This document shows, in pieces, positions 31,746 through 44,416 of a stretch of 64,000 nucleotides of DNA. The translations under genes and the position numbers were made by a program. Under the pieces are notes generated by a model. The model had not been told where the DNA came from. It made no database searches and saw nothing but the letters and a program-made list of their open reading frames with translations. This DNA comes from Triatoma infestans. Its lineage: Eukaryota > Arthropoda > Insecta > Hemiptera > Reduviidae. Where the stretch lies: contig JAAEAF010003434.1 of NCBI GenBank assembly GCA_011037195.1, positions 1 to 64,000 of the forward strand, in the 5' to 3' direction. Each line of letters opens with the position of its first letter. Position 1 is the first letter of the stretch.

Positions 31746-32311
31746 TGCCCAAATGGTTGACTATTTGTGTTTCACAACTGGATGATCATATTCACATGTG
31801 TTGTTACATTTGTTTTTTTGTTATTATCTCGTATATTTATAATTAAAAATAACTAAATATAAATTAAGCAAAATTAAAATTAAATATAAATTAAGTAAGT
31901 AATTGAAAAAAAAAGTTGATATTTGGACTTTTTACAGCTCATTTAATTCTAATACAGCTCATTTATTTAAAAACTATTGTGCATGAAAAATAGTTAAGAG
32001 AAAAATCTATTCACCATAGCTTTCCTACAGCATCCACAAAATCAATATTTAAAAAATAAAAAATGATTTATGAAACACTTTACATTACATTCAAATTTTC
32101 TAGGTTTATTTACCGAATTCCAATCGACAAACTTAAATAAAAGATTCAATTTTTATTAATGTTCACAATTGGGGAAACTTACAATTATTAGAAGAGACTT
32201 TTTAGTGGGAAAAAATCAATATTAAAGATTCCATGAAATTCCGAAATAGCCTTTCTCGGGAAATTGTTTCAAATAAAATTTAAGTAATTTTTGTATGTTG
32301 AGTTCTGTGAG
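31746..32311. other. AT-rich gap
   Basis: No feature is recognised. Confidence 0.5.
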
Positions 32312-32313
32312 TA

Positions 32314-33482
32314 CGAGAGACATTCAATAAGTAACTAGACAAATCGCTGTAGCTCAGAAGCGGTTTGTTTAATCAATGCAATAGTTTCAGCGTGTCAATT
32401 TGGCATCCTTGTACTTAGTTTCTCATCAGCTGTTCGAGAGTATTGGTAAGCATAACCTCGAATGTATTCAGGTAACAATGGCGAGTCCGCTCGAGCTTTA
32501 CACCTCGGGTGAACAACGTTTAGTGATTAGATTTTTAGTTGCAGAGGTGCCAAACGTAGTGAATGTTTAAGTACGGGAGTAATTGTATGAACCGTTTGAG
32601 AGTTTACAAATGGGTAGAAAACTTTAAAAGTGTCTGTGACAAGCAACGAAGTGGAGGACCGGTTGAAGTTGACACTTCTTCCCTCGCATTAACGCATTAA
32701 TTCAGGACAACAGGTGTATTACGCATTGTTATCTTTACAAACAAAATAAGGCCTGCCATTTCATCAAAACGTCGTAGACTCTTGGCTAAAGGCGTGATTT
32801 TGTTTCATGACAACGCGCGCCCACATACGGCACAGTTACTGTTCAAAAAGTGGGGTAGGAGATCCTTCCACATCCTCCCTACAGCCCCGACCTGGCCCCA
32901 TCGGGACTTCCATTTGTTTGGACCCCTTAAAGAGGCTCTACGTGGGAAACATTTTCAATTCAATGAATATAATGGAATTGATGAGGAGAGAAATTAGGTT
33001 TGATTAATTAGACGAGATCTGAAGACACTGTTATAATGTGGCTATAAGTCTACACAAACTGCACTGGATTTGTAATGATATTATAGAATAAAGGGTTAGA
33101 GTAGAGTTGTGACACGATGTGATGTATATGGTTGAATCTGATAGATGGATATCTATATCTCTCACTGGCTTATATACAGGTTCTCCCCACTCTAGCCTGC
33201 TTAATTCAGAGAGTACCAGAGAGAGTCTGTTTTCTCTAGGTCGGGCTTGTGTTCTCTCTCTTTCCGTTACAATGAAAAAGTTAAAAATCAGTTACAAAAG
33301 TGGCTTCGAGATCAACCCCAAAAAATTTTATGCAAGAGGTATACACAAATTAGAAGAACAATGGGACAAGTGTATAAATGTTGCTGGGGACTATGTTGAA
33401 AAGTAGCCGAAGTTTTGTATTGATAAAATAAATCGTTTTTGAGCTACAGTGATTTGTCTTGTTACTTACTGAATGACCTCCA
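32314..33482 (+). mobile_element. Mariner transposon, deleted and carrying a solo LTR
   Basis: TA lies on both sides (32312-32313, 33483-33484). The terminal repeats pair over about 45 bases: left GAGACATTCAATAAGTAAC, right GTTACTTACTGAATGACCTC. Protein pieces run in order: MASPLELYTSGEQRLVIRFL near 32478, VYKWVENFKS, RSGGPVEVDTSS, then a gap, VILFHDNARPHTAQLLFKKW (the second catalytic Asp motif), RDFHLFGPLKEALRGKHF (third Asp, DD34D type) and FYARGIHKLEEQWDKCINVA. The centre of the gene is deleted and frames change. A solo LTR splits the C-terminal end. Confidence 0.9.
32967..33271 (-). mobile_element. Solo LTR, copy 2, inside the mariner
   Basis: On the minus strand it begins TGTAACGG and ends CCATTATA(T). 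ATGA(A) is duplicated at 32963-32967 and 33272-33276. It shares with the 60.4 kb copy the block AAGCAGGCTAGAGTGGGGAG, AACCTGTATATAAGCCAGTG (with its TATA box) and TGCAGTTTGTGTA. It lies inside the mariner C-terminal coding region, so it is younger than the mariner. Confidence 0.85.
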
Positions 33483-33483
33483 T

Positions 33484-33676
33484 AATATTCCCTTATTTTT
33501 TCAAGGGGGCTTAACCATTCAACTACCAAATTAGGTGTAGTGGGCGGGGGGCGAAAACACTAAGTTTAGTAATAACATTTTTTTAATAAATATAAAAAAA
33601 TTTAGCAGTTATAAGCGGGACTCGAATTGGAGGTCTTCCCAATTAAAGTCTATGCTCATAACCACTAGTTTTGTTC
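33484..33676 (-). mobile_element. tRNA-derived SINE, minus strand (family 1)
   Basis: It matches the 45.8 kb SINE over its whole length: box A TAGTGGTTATGAGC, box B AATTCGAGTCCCGC, ATAACTGCTAAATTT, then ACCTAATTTGGTAG and a tail with CTTGAAAAAATAAGG. It abuts the mariner end at 33482. Confidence 0.8.
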
Positions 33677-35016
33677 AATGTTGTTGGCGTTGTGCACTGG
33701 ACTATAATGTAATCACAATTTTACTACCTGTCTGGGTAGGTATTGTACGAGTGTGTCTTAGCAGAAGAAGAGGACTATAAATTTCTTGACTCAACCTAGT
33801 GGAGTAAAATGAAAACTTATTCCAAAGTTTTAGAGTAAACATTTTACAAATTAACTATTATTATTTTGTTTGTATAATAAAATTAAAGTGTATATCAAAA
33901 GAACGAATAATATTATTAATTAGTAGTTTTAATTAAAACAAGCTTAATTAAAAGTTACGCTTATAATATTTGAACAAATTATGATTGATGTTTGCATGTT
34001 TTCGTGAGATTACAAGACAGACGGACGCACACACACACTACTCATATTATCATCATCATCATCATCATCCGATTCTTCTTCTTCTTCATGAATACAAAGA
34101 TATATATATATATTTTTTTTTTTTTATGAAACATCGCGGTTTCTAACTTAATAACTATTATACCATAACTATTATAAATGTTGGTTAGTTGTTGACCACT
34201 GTGTTGTTGTTATTGTTGATCAACACTAGTTATTACAACTATATTTAATAATATCATAATTTACAATTTCCGTCAAAACAAATCCCCTCCCTCAATCCAA
34301 ATCACTCAGAAACGTATTCTATAAAGTCTTAGGCATTTAAACTTCGTTCAATGTTAGATTTTTTTTTTTAAATTCCTGACCACTGGCTAAACAAACATTT
34401 TTTTAAACTCAGGGAAACCTCATTGCATGTATTTCCTGTAAACATTCAAATTGTCAAAATTTATTACGATCGCAATTCTAAGAGTAAGAGAAAGTAACAA
34501 GTAATGCAATAATTGAATACGTAGATAAATGACTATTGACTAAAAGTGAATTTATAAAATAAATAAATAAATAAGAAGTAGAACTACTTCCAATATCGTT
34601 CAATAATTTGATCTATGCTGATTGTTCATGATTGGAGCGCAGGGAGTGTGGGATGGGATAGTGCCTTATGCCTCTCTTGGGTTCATTTAATTCTCCTACC
34701 AACTAGAGCCAAATATTGAGACGATCTGAGTTTTTTTCGGCTTTCCTTTTCATCTTCCACGTAAAACTATTTCATTAGGCATTCAAACTTTGTCCAATGT
34801 TGGATTTTTTAAAATTCCAGAGAGCGTCACATTGTTTTGAGGTGTGATCATCAACATCTATTACTTATATGGAGAAAAAGAAAAAAGAGAAATTATGTGT
34901 GAGAGAGAGCGCGTCTTGCGATTCTTACTGATCATTCTTCGGGGGTGCTGTTCTTTAGCATTCAACCATGTATTGGGTTATTAACCATTATTCCTTACTT
35001 TGATTTCAGGGATATT
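33677..35016. other. Gap with simple repeats and a 1 kb repeat scrap
   Basis: (ATC)n at about 34048-34070, (TTC)n at 34074-34088 and TATATA at about 34101-34112. Bases 34380-34497 are an inverted left-end fragment of the 1 kb repeat (AAACTCAGGGAAACCTCATT, then TACGATCGCAATTC). No gene is recognised. Confidence 0.5.
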
Positions 35017-35028
35017 ATTACAATTCTT

Positions 35029-36907
35029 GTGGGGATATTATTACTATGCGCATTGTGGTTGTGGGAGCGGGGAGAGGGTGTCCTCAAGGTGGTTGTCTCT
35101 CACCAAAGCTATGGTGTGCTGTCATGGATGAACTGTTAACCTGGATTAATTCATCGGGATTTTAAGTACAGGCATATACCGATGATAGTGTTATTTTAGT
35201 GATAGGGCGATGTCTGACTACTATCTCAGACTTAATGCAAAGTGCCCTCAACATGGTATATGATTGGACTCAGGATAAGGGTCTTTCAATTAATCCCAGT
35301 AAGACCCAGGTGATTTTATTTACTAATAGGAGGCAGATTGTAGGATTAAAACCTCCTGGCTTATTAGGAACTTTTGTTCAGATTTGCAAATCGGTGAAGT
35401 TTCTTGGGATGGTTCTTGACAGTAAGTTAAATTGGTCAGAACATGTTAAGGCATAGCATCAAAAGGCAATTATTTCCTTTTGGCAATGTAGAAGAATCGT
35501 AGGTAAAAATTGGGGGATTACTCCCAAGATGATGTTTTGAATTTATGGTATGGTTATTAAACCTAGGTTTTTGTATGCGGCTGTGGTGTGGTGGCGTCGC
35601 ATTGAGATAAGATCCGCTAGACTGCTGCTTGAGGATATTCAACGCTTGGCTTGTCTGGCGGTGACCGGTGCGATGCGGACCACGCCTACAGCTGCAATGG
35701 AGACTTTATTAGGAATTCCACCGCTCTTTGTAGAGGTGAAAACTATGGCAATGAAAGCCTGTTATAGAATTAAACAGGCAGGTTTTTGGCAGGGTAAGCG
35801 ATATGGTCACTCTACCATTCATCGCGAGATGCTTTTGAAGGTTCCTGTTACAGGTTTTCTCTCTGATAGAATGTTGAAGACTTTTGTTTTCGAGCATTCT
35901 TACAGTGTCAGGTTACCCTCTAGGGAAGATTGGTTAAGACTGGGTCCTTCTGGCGTGATACCTGATAATTACTTCCGGTGTTATACGGACGGTTCCAGAA
36001 TGGATGGTAGATCTGGAGCTGCGGTTTATTTTGAGATGGAAGTCGTTTGGCAGTATCTCTTGGTGAATGGACCACGGTCTTCCAGACTGAGGTTTATGCT
36101 ATTCTTTGTTGTGTCTTGGATGAGAGGGTACGTAACCTTACTTAAAAGGTGTTTGTATCTGCTCGCACATGAAGGCATTGAGTTCATGAGTCTTGACTTC
36201 CAGGTTGGTGTTGGAATGTTCTAAAAGACTGGAAGAGCTTAATTCTCTGAAGGATGTGCTTCTAGTCTGGGTGCCAGGTCACATGGGGATTTTTGGGAAT
36301 GAGGAGGTGGATAGGTTTGCCAAATTAGGAGCCTCTCTTTCTTTCATTGGTCCCGAGCCTGCTGTTGGCGTGTCTTCTGGCACATGTCTGTCAGGCTTCC
36401 AGACATGGACATCTTCACAGCATTCATCCTCATGGATGAGCTCAGTTGGTTTTCGGCAGTCCAAAATGCTCATCGGTGGTCCCATGCCTAGTGAGACGTT
36501 GTTGTGTTTTTCATGGAGCTCTCTCAGGCATCTGGTTGGATCTTTACTGGACATTGTGGTTTAAGGAGACATCTCTACATAATGGGGCTCATGCCAGATC
36601 CATTTTGCAGAGTCTGTGAGACAGAGGAGAAACACCCAGCCATCTTATGACTGATTACCTGGGTTGTGAGGAAATTAGGTTCAGGACCTTTGGTCGGAAT
36701 AGGATGTTTGTGGAAAAGCTTAGGCTATTTCCGCTTTAGGTTATTGTCCGATTTATTCGGACTGCGGTGAATCTTAGATGGATTAGATCCGGGTCTGGAT
36801 TTTTGTTCTAGACCGGGTTTGTTGTTGTTTTTCTTGGGGTTAGCTATATGGGCCCAGTGAGGCTTTGGATAGCGTAGGGTTTCCCTCCCCACAGACAAAT
36901 AATAATA
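35029..36907 (+). mobile_element. 5'-truncated LINE (family X) with reverse transcriptase end and RNase H
   Basis: A perfect 12-base duplication ATTACAATTCTT (35017-35028 and 36908-36919) bounds it. Coding starts inside the reverse transcriptase: AGRGCPQGGCLSPKLW, AYTDDSVIL (catalytic DD kept), LSINPSKTQVILFTNRR, KFLGMVLDSKLNWSEHV. The 224-codon frame at 35550-36224 gives the thumb (LACLAVTGAMRTTPTAAMET) and the RNase H start (CYTDGSRMDGRSGAAVYF). After a frame change, 36193-36564 gives VLLVWVPGHMGIFGNEEVDR and FIGPEPAVG. The 3' part has GTTTGTTGTTGTT and an (AAT)n tail. It belongs to the RNase-H-bearing R1/I/LOA group. Confidence 0.9.
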
Positions 36908-36919
36908 ATTACAATTCTT

Positions 36920-37262
36920 TGGAATGATTGGTATGATTATTACATACCTATTACTTTATTTGAAACATTTTCCGAAAAAATTCATTTTGGTATGTAACGT
37001 GTAATCTGTGTCATTATATTTTAAATGTTCTTTGAATTTGTGCAATTTTTTGGGCGCATTCTTCTGGATTACAGTGTAAACACTTTCTGTTGCTTACTGC
37101 TGAGATTTACTAGATAACATACCCCCACTATCTCTATATTTATGCTGGGGCAACTGAGTAAAATTTCCAAGTTTAGTGGGAATTCGTTCATTTTATTATT
37201 ACGAGATTTAGGGTAGTAAGAGCAAGTTGTGTGACTGTTGCACACCGGATTTTTTTTTTTTT
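36920..37262 (+). repeat. 1 kb repeat family, diverged fragment M
   Basis: Blocks TATTTGAAACATTTTCCGA and AAAAAATTCATTTT recur, and the right end GTAGTAAGAGCAAGTTGTGT with TTGCACACCGGATTTTT is present. The family X LINE landed next to or within this copy. Confidence 0.5.
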
Positions 37263-39034
37263 TCAGATCAATCGTTAAACACTTTTATTCGTATTCAGAG
37301 GACATCAAAACTTTCATCTATCTTGTACAGTAATAAGAGAAGTAAACTGTAAAAAAGTAAAATAATAATTCTTTTATCAGGGACATTGTCCCATAGACTG
37401 TATTAATTAGTCATAAATCATAATAAATAGACAAAAATAATGGATTATTGACGAATCTGTTTAATATACCGTGATGTACAGTTTTAATAATAGTATTGTA
37501 CTAGTAAGCCTTGACCACAATATGCCTACATCAGCTAAAATAATTACCTTGTTATAAATAATGCTAATAATGGAACCATTAACTATTACTATTATTTTTA
37601 TTATTATTATTATCATTTTATTATTATTATTTATTATTTATAAATTTATTTATTATTAGTTAATACAAATATATTAGAAATAAATATTTATATATAGAAT
37701 TACTAATAACATTCGACTGTTGAATTTTTAATATAATTAATGGAAAATTTCCCAAATTCACACACACACACACACAAACGTGTTCATAAACATTTTGCTT
37801 TAATTATTCCTTGACTCATTAAAAATTAAAAAAAAAAAACAACAGAATTCTTGGCACAAGGTGGAAGAAAGAGAAAGCTTGGAATTATATAATCTTTAAA
37901 GCTTCCCCGGCCATTATCATTTAAAACACTGACAATGTAAGGTCTTCGGATTGAGATCGTGTCAGTGGTTTGTTGTAAACCGAAGTTTCTCTCATATTAG
38001 TAAAATAGGCTTTTCTTCAAGGCGTTGTTTCAGCGTTAGAAGTCTATTGTAAATGTGGGCGAGAAAGGTCGGTTTATAACAGACCATTGACGCGGCCTAG
38101 GTCCGTAGATTTTAGTGTTTTAGTTGTAATTATGTATTAGTTAAATGTAATTAGAAATGCAAGATACTATAGTAATTATATTTATTAACTATATTTCTAG
38201 GTGTACGTACAAGGATATGCATATGTGTTGATTTGAAATTATTACAGGCCGATAATTAATTTAGGTATGTGCGCAGACATAATTGGATGGAATGATTACA
38301 TATTAATTCTTATAGCGTTCATATCATTACCTTATATTGAAAATTGTTTAAAACGTCTCTGATGTGTGTAATTATATAAGCTTTAGGAATATTTTGATTT
38401 CAAAGTAGGACTACAAGTTCTGAGACTAACCGAAATAGCTTTTAGGCACAACGATATATGTAACATTCAGTTAAATCAGAATAACATTTATTTATTAATT
38501 TTTTTTTTATCTTCAGAATGCTACTGAGTTGATATGTTAATAGTTCGCGCAGGAAGTAATTCAAAAATTGTGTAAGCATATTACCAGCTAAAATTACGTG
38601 TAATTAAAATTCATTTAGTAGAAAATTTGGCCACCCTGAAGTTGTAAAACGCTTTAAGAGAAAATCATGTAACCATATCAAATTTTCAAAAAAGAGTTGT
38701 GGTTAGTCTGAATAGTAAATAAATATTTTTAGCATATGCAAGAAAGATCTCAAGATACCAAGCAAGATATCCCATTTAAGTTCAAGTAATTGGTTATAGG
38801 AAATGGTGGTTGATGACAATGTAATTGGAGATAGAAACTCACTACTTGGACTTTACAAAGATTTATATTTGACGAACTTTTTGAGATGAAAGTGTATACA
38901 GAGGGCCGTAAAGAGTGTCTGAACGACGAGTGATGATGAATTCTAGCATTAGTTGATGTGTATCCCTTGAAGAGCAATGTGGCTATTTAGAGCTTGTTAT
39001 ATAACAGTGGATGAGCTAGTGCAGCTGTATCTTG
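37263..39034. other. AT-rich gap
   Basis: TTATTATTATT runs near 37590-37640 and CACACA at 37760-37776. Bases 37370-37420 hold TTTTATCAGGGACATTGTCC, like a LINE 3' hairpin end, alone. No gene is recognised. Confidence 0.5.
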
Positions 39035-39375
39035 TGTAATAGGATCCGAAGAGAGGGATCCAAAGCAGAGAGAGAAACATAAAATTGAGAATCTCACTCG
39101 CTACTTAGGCCAGACTAGAGTTGGGGACTCTGTATATATACAACAGAGTTAGCCCTTACAGAACAGGAGTTTTATACAACAGTTAACAACGAGTCAGCAA
39201 CCAACTGCTATCTTTCTCTTCACTCAGTCTAAATCTTTCGCTACCTAATTTCTATTTATGTGTAAAGCCCTGGCAGTTTGTGTTACTTTTTCATTATAAA
39301 GTATCAGTATTTAATCTAGCTTATTTCTCAAAAACTCTTTCTCACTAATTTTCTCTCCTTCTAAAACTTATTATA
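39035..39375 (+). mobile_element. Solo LTR, copy 3
   Basis: It begins TGTAATAGGATCCGAAGAG and ends CTTATTATA. It shares two GGATCC sites, AGCAGAGAGAGAAA, GACTAGAGTTGGGGACTC and a TATATATA box with copy 1. Flanks CTTG and GTTG differ by one base, so the target duplication is uncertain. TTGGATGGAG follows directly and could be a primer-binding-like start, but no internal coding region is seen. Confidence 0.65.
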
Positions 39376-40463
39376 GTTGGATGGAGACACTCTGGCCTAG
39401 AAAAGAATTTTTGGGCTGAGAACGAGTTGAGATAGTTTATTACCTGTCTTTAACCCTTTAAGAATGATTTTTGAGTGTTGCTCAGTAGATCTTGATAGAC
39501 AGCTACAGACGAGTTTCTAGGAGGGAAGCTTGACTTCCCGTAAGTCTATTCGTCCATACGTTGCACAGTGAGCGGGAGGGTATTATATTGTTCAAGTGCG
39601 CCTTGGAGGATATTATTAAGTGCGCGCTTGCGACTTTCTTCCACAGAGGGCATGATACCAAAACAATATTTTGAGGTCCTCAAAGTTCAAGATCTTTAAC
39701 AAGATATTCCATTTAAATATCACTAGCAAATCCGACTTGAAGGTTTCCTAAATTTATCTACCGGAGACTTTTCTATAATTTTTTTCACTTATTCGCTATA
39801 TTCTTGAAAATGACCATCCATTTTCATTAAACTTGATATATATATACTTCAGGAAAATATGTAAACCAACCACATTTATTTGTTCTTGTTTTCTAAAAAA
39901 TTAAATCTGTGGATATTCAACCTTCAACCTCAAGCTTCTCTGTGAAATGCTATTTCTATCAAAAATATTGTGAGTTCATTACTTATATAATATTAAGTGC
40001 AATTAAACATTAGGATGTAAAAAAAGTAAACTTATCCAATTATAACCGTCAGAATTATAGAAAGAGAAATATGTGTGAGCTATTATTCACATAAGAATAA
40101 TTTACATCGCACGTCATTATCCTCAGAAGTCGTTAGAAACATTCGACAAAATATCGTTTACATTGGTAAAAAGAATCAGGTATGAAACACATGACTTTCT
40201 ATTAATTGATATTAATATAGAAAGAAACACTTTATTGTACACAACAGAGTAAAAACAAGTACTACCCACATAGATTCGGGTTGCTACAATAAACAGAATT
40301 CCAATCAGTCAACAAACATAATTAACAATTAAACAACAACAAAAGCTAATATATATATATATGTGGCGGGGAAATACGTATTGTCAATAATTGACAAGTC
40401 AAATTTCAATATAAGAAATTGATATTAATTAAACAGATAGATATTGAATAAAGTAATGTTTTT
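39376..40463. other. Gap after the LTR
   Basis: Bases 39400-39650 are moderately GC-rich and may be a remnant of the retrotransposon interior. No protein motif is readable. The rest is AT-rich without features. Confidence 0.4.
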
Positions 40464-40660
40464 TTACTTCCTGTAACACGTTAGAGGAAGTAACTGCAAT
40501 CGTGTCAAATTATCGATAATGAGTTTTCACCAGAAATACACATTTTGTGGTCCTCTGAGCCCCCCCAAGCGGTTTTTAGAAAATAGTGTGGGCGTATGCA
40601 ACGTGGCGTTCCATTTGGTATCACCATTGGAACGGACAGGAAGTTATCTGTCAAAATTTT
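40464..40660 (+). repeat. 1 kb repeat family, left-end fragment C
   Basis: It starts TTACTTCCTGTAACACG, then GCAATCGTGTCAAATTATCG and TGAGTTTTCACCAGAAATAC, and breaks off after about 200 bases. The next copy follows 120 bases later in opposite orientation. Confidence 0.8.
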
Positions 40661-40778
40661 ACAGCCCCATAAATTATATGTACAACTTAAAATACCAAAT
40701 TCTATAATAGTCTTAAACACTTTCAGCGTAATTTAAGTTACAAACAGAAAGAATGTTTTGTCAAAAAAAAAAAAAAAA

Positions 40779-41779
40779 ATCTGGCGTGAAACACACACAC
40801 AACTTTCTCTTACTCCAGTTCTCAAAATTATAGTTGACAAATTTTATACTTTGTATACCAAATTTAATCAAATTCGTCGAAAATTGAAAAAACTGTTCAG
40901 TAAAAGCGCACTTCCGGTTTACTAATTTCCTTGAAACTCGGAATTTTGGACATCTATTTATATCTAATTAATTTTCTTCGGATGATAGAATTGTATAATC
41001 AACTATGATAGCACTTAGAGATAAACATAATCCCACCCCTCCCCCAAAAGTGCCATTAAATGAATTTTCCCAGAGAATTGTTTTAAGTAAAAGTTGTAGA
41101 TCTTTGTATCTTCAGTTTATATAAGACGTTTCAAGAAAATCGTCGGAGCCATTTTTGAGAAAATCGCGTAATAGTGAAAAATTAAGTGGTAAGTAAAGTG
41201 GTAAAGTAAACACACTTCCAGTAATTCGATTTTTTTCAAACTCGGAATTTCAGCAACATATTCAATTGTAATTAACATTATTTAGATGAGAGAATTGTCT
41301 AATAAACTGAAATAGCACTTTAGATGAAAATCTAACTTCACCTCTCCCCCACAACTGCCCTTAAATGAATTTTCCCAAAAAAATGTTCTAAATAAAAGTT
41401 ATAGCTCTTTGTATGTGAAGTTGATACAACAAGTTTAAAGAAAATTGTCGGAGCGATTTTTGAAAAATACTCAAAAAAGTAAAAAAAAACAACTAGTAAA
41501 GTGGTACTTCCGGTTGAGGAATTTTGACAGATAACGTACTGTCAGATCCCATGGTGATACCTAATCCCATGCTGATCACTTTCAACTGTCAACGGTTTTT
41601 CGTTTTTGTGCTAAGCTGTTGACGTGTGTGTGTCTGCACACATACACACACACGGAGATCATTTGCTAAAAACCACTTATTTGGAGTCAGGGGACCTAAC
41701 GTATATTTCCGGTTAAAACTCGTTATCGAAAATTTGACACGATTACAATACTTCCTCTTACTAGGAGTAAGAGAAAGTA
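40779..41779 (-). repeat. 1 kb repeat family, copy D
   Basis: Inverted full-length copy from TCTGGCGTGAAACACAC and ACTTTCTCTTACTCC to ACTTCCTCTTACTAGGAGTA and AGAGAAAGT. Internal subunits carry CCCACCCCTCCCCC, GTCGGAGCCATTTTTGAGAA and CACTTCCAG blocks. Confidence 0.9.
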
Positions 41780-43130
41780 TAAAAAGAAAATTGAAAAACC
41801 CCTTATTCATAGATATCACAATTTGATCAAATATAATGAACATTCCTTTAAGATTTTACAAAAATAAAATTATATTTTGAAATAAATAATTTACAAAAAA
41901 AAGAAGCGATAATTCCGAGAATTCCCTTCATTTTTAACATCGCAGAAAAGTAAAGGTACCTATATATATATATATCTTTGTCGCTCTCCTGTAGATATAT
42001 ATATGTGAATATGGAGCTTCAGAATAATAAAGATAGAAGGAAAAGAACTGTGTGAAGTAGGTTAGTGAAAGAGCTTGACGATTGTACTTCTATTTCTGTG
42101 CAAACACTCAACTTACAGCAGAAGCAGTAGTCATCAACCCTTCTCACTTGGAGGAAGTCTACAACTTCTTTCGTCTTAAAAATACACATTTCGAAACTTT
42201 TTGACAACATAAAAACAGTTTGACGTCTTTAAATAATTTTATTTCTTTTGATAAATAAATTTGTTGGTTTGTATGAGAGTGTAAGTAAATAAGTATGAGT
42301 TTTGTTTCAAATGCTTTCTTTTCACGTCCCTTTCAAGTATTATCTCTCTAGATTAGGGACATGTACGCCCTTTCACATATAATGTTAGGCTTATAATCTC
42401 GAACGTCTGCCAGCAATATAGAGGTCATTCCTTCTAACATCGCTGAAGCCGAGACCTTTAAAGCTATTTGCTAGTCCTTCGCCAAGGAAATAGATCAACA
42501 AAATTATGTTAATCAACTTGTAAAAGCAAATCTGTGTAATGCAGAATCATTGAATGAATAATTGCTGTTGTCAAGAATGACCACAGTAAAAAACACGTTA
42601 TGCTAATAAATTTAAAAGCAAAACTTTGTCAAATTATTGAATAGTTGGTCGTTATTTTTGGAACATGATGAATTAATTGGTCTTATCAACAAACAGACAC
42701 AAGGAATATTGCAAAAATAAAATTATGTTTAATTCTGATTGTATTTAATTCAACAATATAGTACTTTTTCTTTCTTTTTTTGCAATTATGCTCTTGTTAA
42801 TGCACTAATTTTATATTAAATCGATTCTTTTCATAAACTTAATCATACACTGTTTACACCGTGACTAACGTTGAATATAAAGTATAAAATTAAAACACAC
42901 TTTATGAAACTGGTAATAATTTAGAATAAACAATTAACACCAAAATAAATTAAACATTAATTTTGGTTGTCATTGTTTTATTATTCAATTTAATAAATTT
43001 TTAATTTTGCATGTAAACAATAATTAATATGTCATGAATTTTTTAATTAAAAGCGCAACTTCTAATTAAAAAACTGTGTCTTATTACACAACTGTGTTGT
43101 GCTACACAGTTTGTAGCATATTTCTATCTA
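41780..43130. other. AT-rich gap
   Basis: A TATATATATATA tract lies near 41960-41975. No gene is recognised. Confidence 0.5.
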
Positions 43131-43144
43131 TTACTTTCTCTTAC

Positions 43145-44416
43145 GTTAGAATAGAAGCGGGGAGGGGGGAGCCTCATTCCACTGCGACCTACAAATCGAG
43201 GTCTATAGTGGATCCCCTTATGTTACAGAACAGCCCCCAGCTTTGCCCTCCTAATCAATCCTAGCAACGCTGAGAGCGACTCCGTCATGAAGCTTCCAGC
43301 TTCGGGATTGCCCGTCCCCAATTGAAGAAACCTAATCCTCGCCAGGCCGGCGCACTCACAAAGGATGTGACTTATATCCCTTCGGGTCTGGCTCAGTAGG
43401 TCTCTAGTAAATTTAGGCAAATGTCTTTTGATAAAGAGCTTTGTCTGTCTCTGTCCTGGTGTTCTCTCCCACCAACGCAGACGCTGTTCTTCTATCCAAC
43501 CCCTGATAGAAGTTTGAATGAGGCTCCTGGATAAGCCGCAGAAGGGTTCGGGGCCTATAAAGGTATCCTGCGAACCCTCCCTCGCTAGGGCATCCGCCCT
43601 CTCATTGCCCAGGAACCCCGCATGTCCCGGCACCCAGGCGAGTGTCAGTTTATTCCGAGTACCCACCTCGGTGAGGGCAAGTAGGCAGTCCCACACCAGT
43701 CTTGAGACCACTTGGTGTGAGGAAAGTGCCTTCAGGGCTGCCTGACTGTCGGAGTATATGGCCACTCTTCTACCCACTATCCTTTGCCTTATAATCTCCC
43801 TAGCGCAGAGTTGTAACGCCACGACTTCAGCCTGAAAGACCGTGGCGTACTTCCCTAGGCTGGCCTTAATTTTAACTTTAGGCCTGCCCCCGTAGAACCC
43901 AGCTGCGATCCCAGTCGGAGTTTCGGATCCATCTGTGTACCAGCTCGAGTTACCGAACAGGGGTGGGTCACAGCCCCATTCGCCTCTGCTCGGTATAACA
44001 ATATGGAAATTCCTTTAGGAACCATCCTTTCAGTTGGCATCCCAAGAAGATGGTCCGCCTTGATTTCCTCGATCAACCTCTGGTTATTACAATCATGCCT
44101 AGAGGTGATGGGAGGCGGCCTCTGCAGGAGCCTAGGTATTCCCATTCTGGCTTCGCCTAGAACGAGAATGTGTAATGGTGGCAGCTTGAGGAAGACTTCC
44201 AACGCCGCAGTCGGGGTGGTCTTCATGGCCCCCGTGGAACCCAGGCATGGTCGCCTTTGGATCCCACCAAGCCTTTCCACCGCCCCCTTCTGCAGCGTCT
44301 TGGTCCACCAAACTACCGACCCATATGTAACCATGGGTCTGATGATCCTGGTATAGATCCATACTGACAAACTTGGGCGCAAGCCCCAGTTTCTCCCACA
44401 AAGCCGTCTGCACCTA
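43145..44416 (-). mobile_element. 5'-truncated LINE (family Z) with RNase H, inserted in a 1 kb repeat
   Basis: Imperfect duplication TCTCTTAC (43137-43144) and TCTTTTAC (44417-44424). Minus-strand protein pieces: IYTRIIRPMVTYGSVVWWTK and STGAMKTTPTAALEVFLKLP (thumb), then after a frame change the 199-codon frame 43822-43223 with VAIYSDSQAALKALSSHQ, LAWVPGHAGFLGNERADALA, FIGPEPFCG and a C-terminal TRRDISHILCECAG knuckle. RNase H is complete in one frame. The tail reads CTTCTATTCTAAC. The family is close to Y in tail and in the GPEP motif. Confidence 0.85.

Noticed and set aside
39376..39660. Internal coding region of an LTR retrotransposon
   Set aside because: No gag, protease, reverse transcriptase or integrase motif is readable in any frame.
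44003..44356. 117-codon plus frame over the family Z LINE
   Set aside because: It is the antisense shadow of the reverse-transcriptase thumb coding strand.
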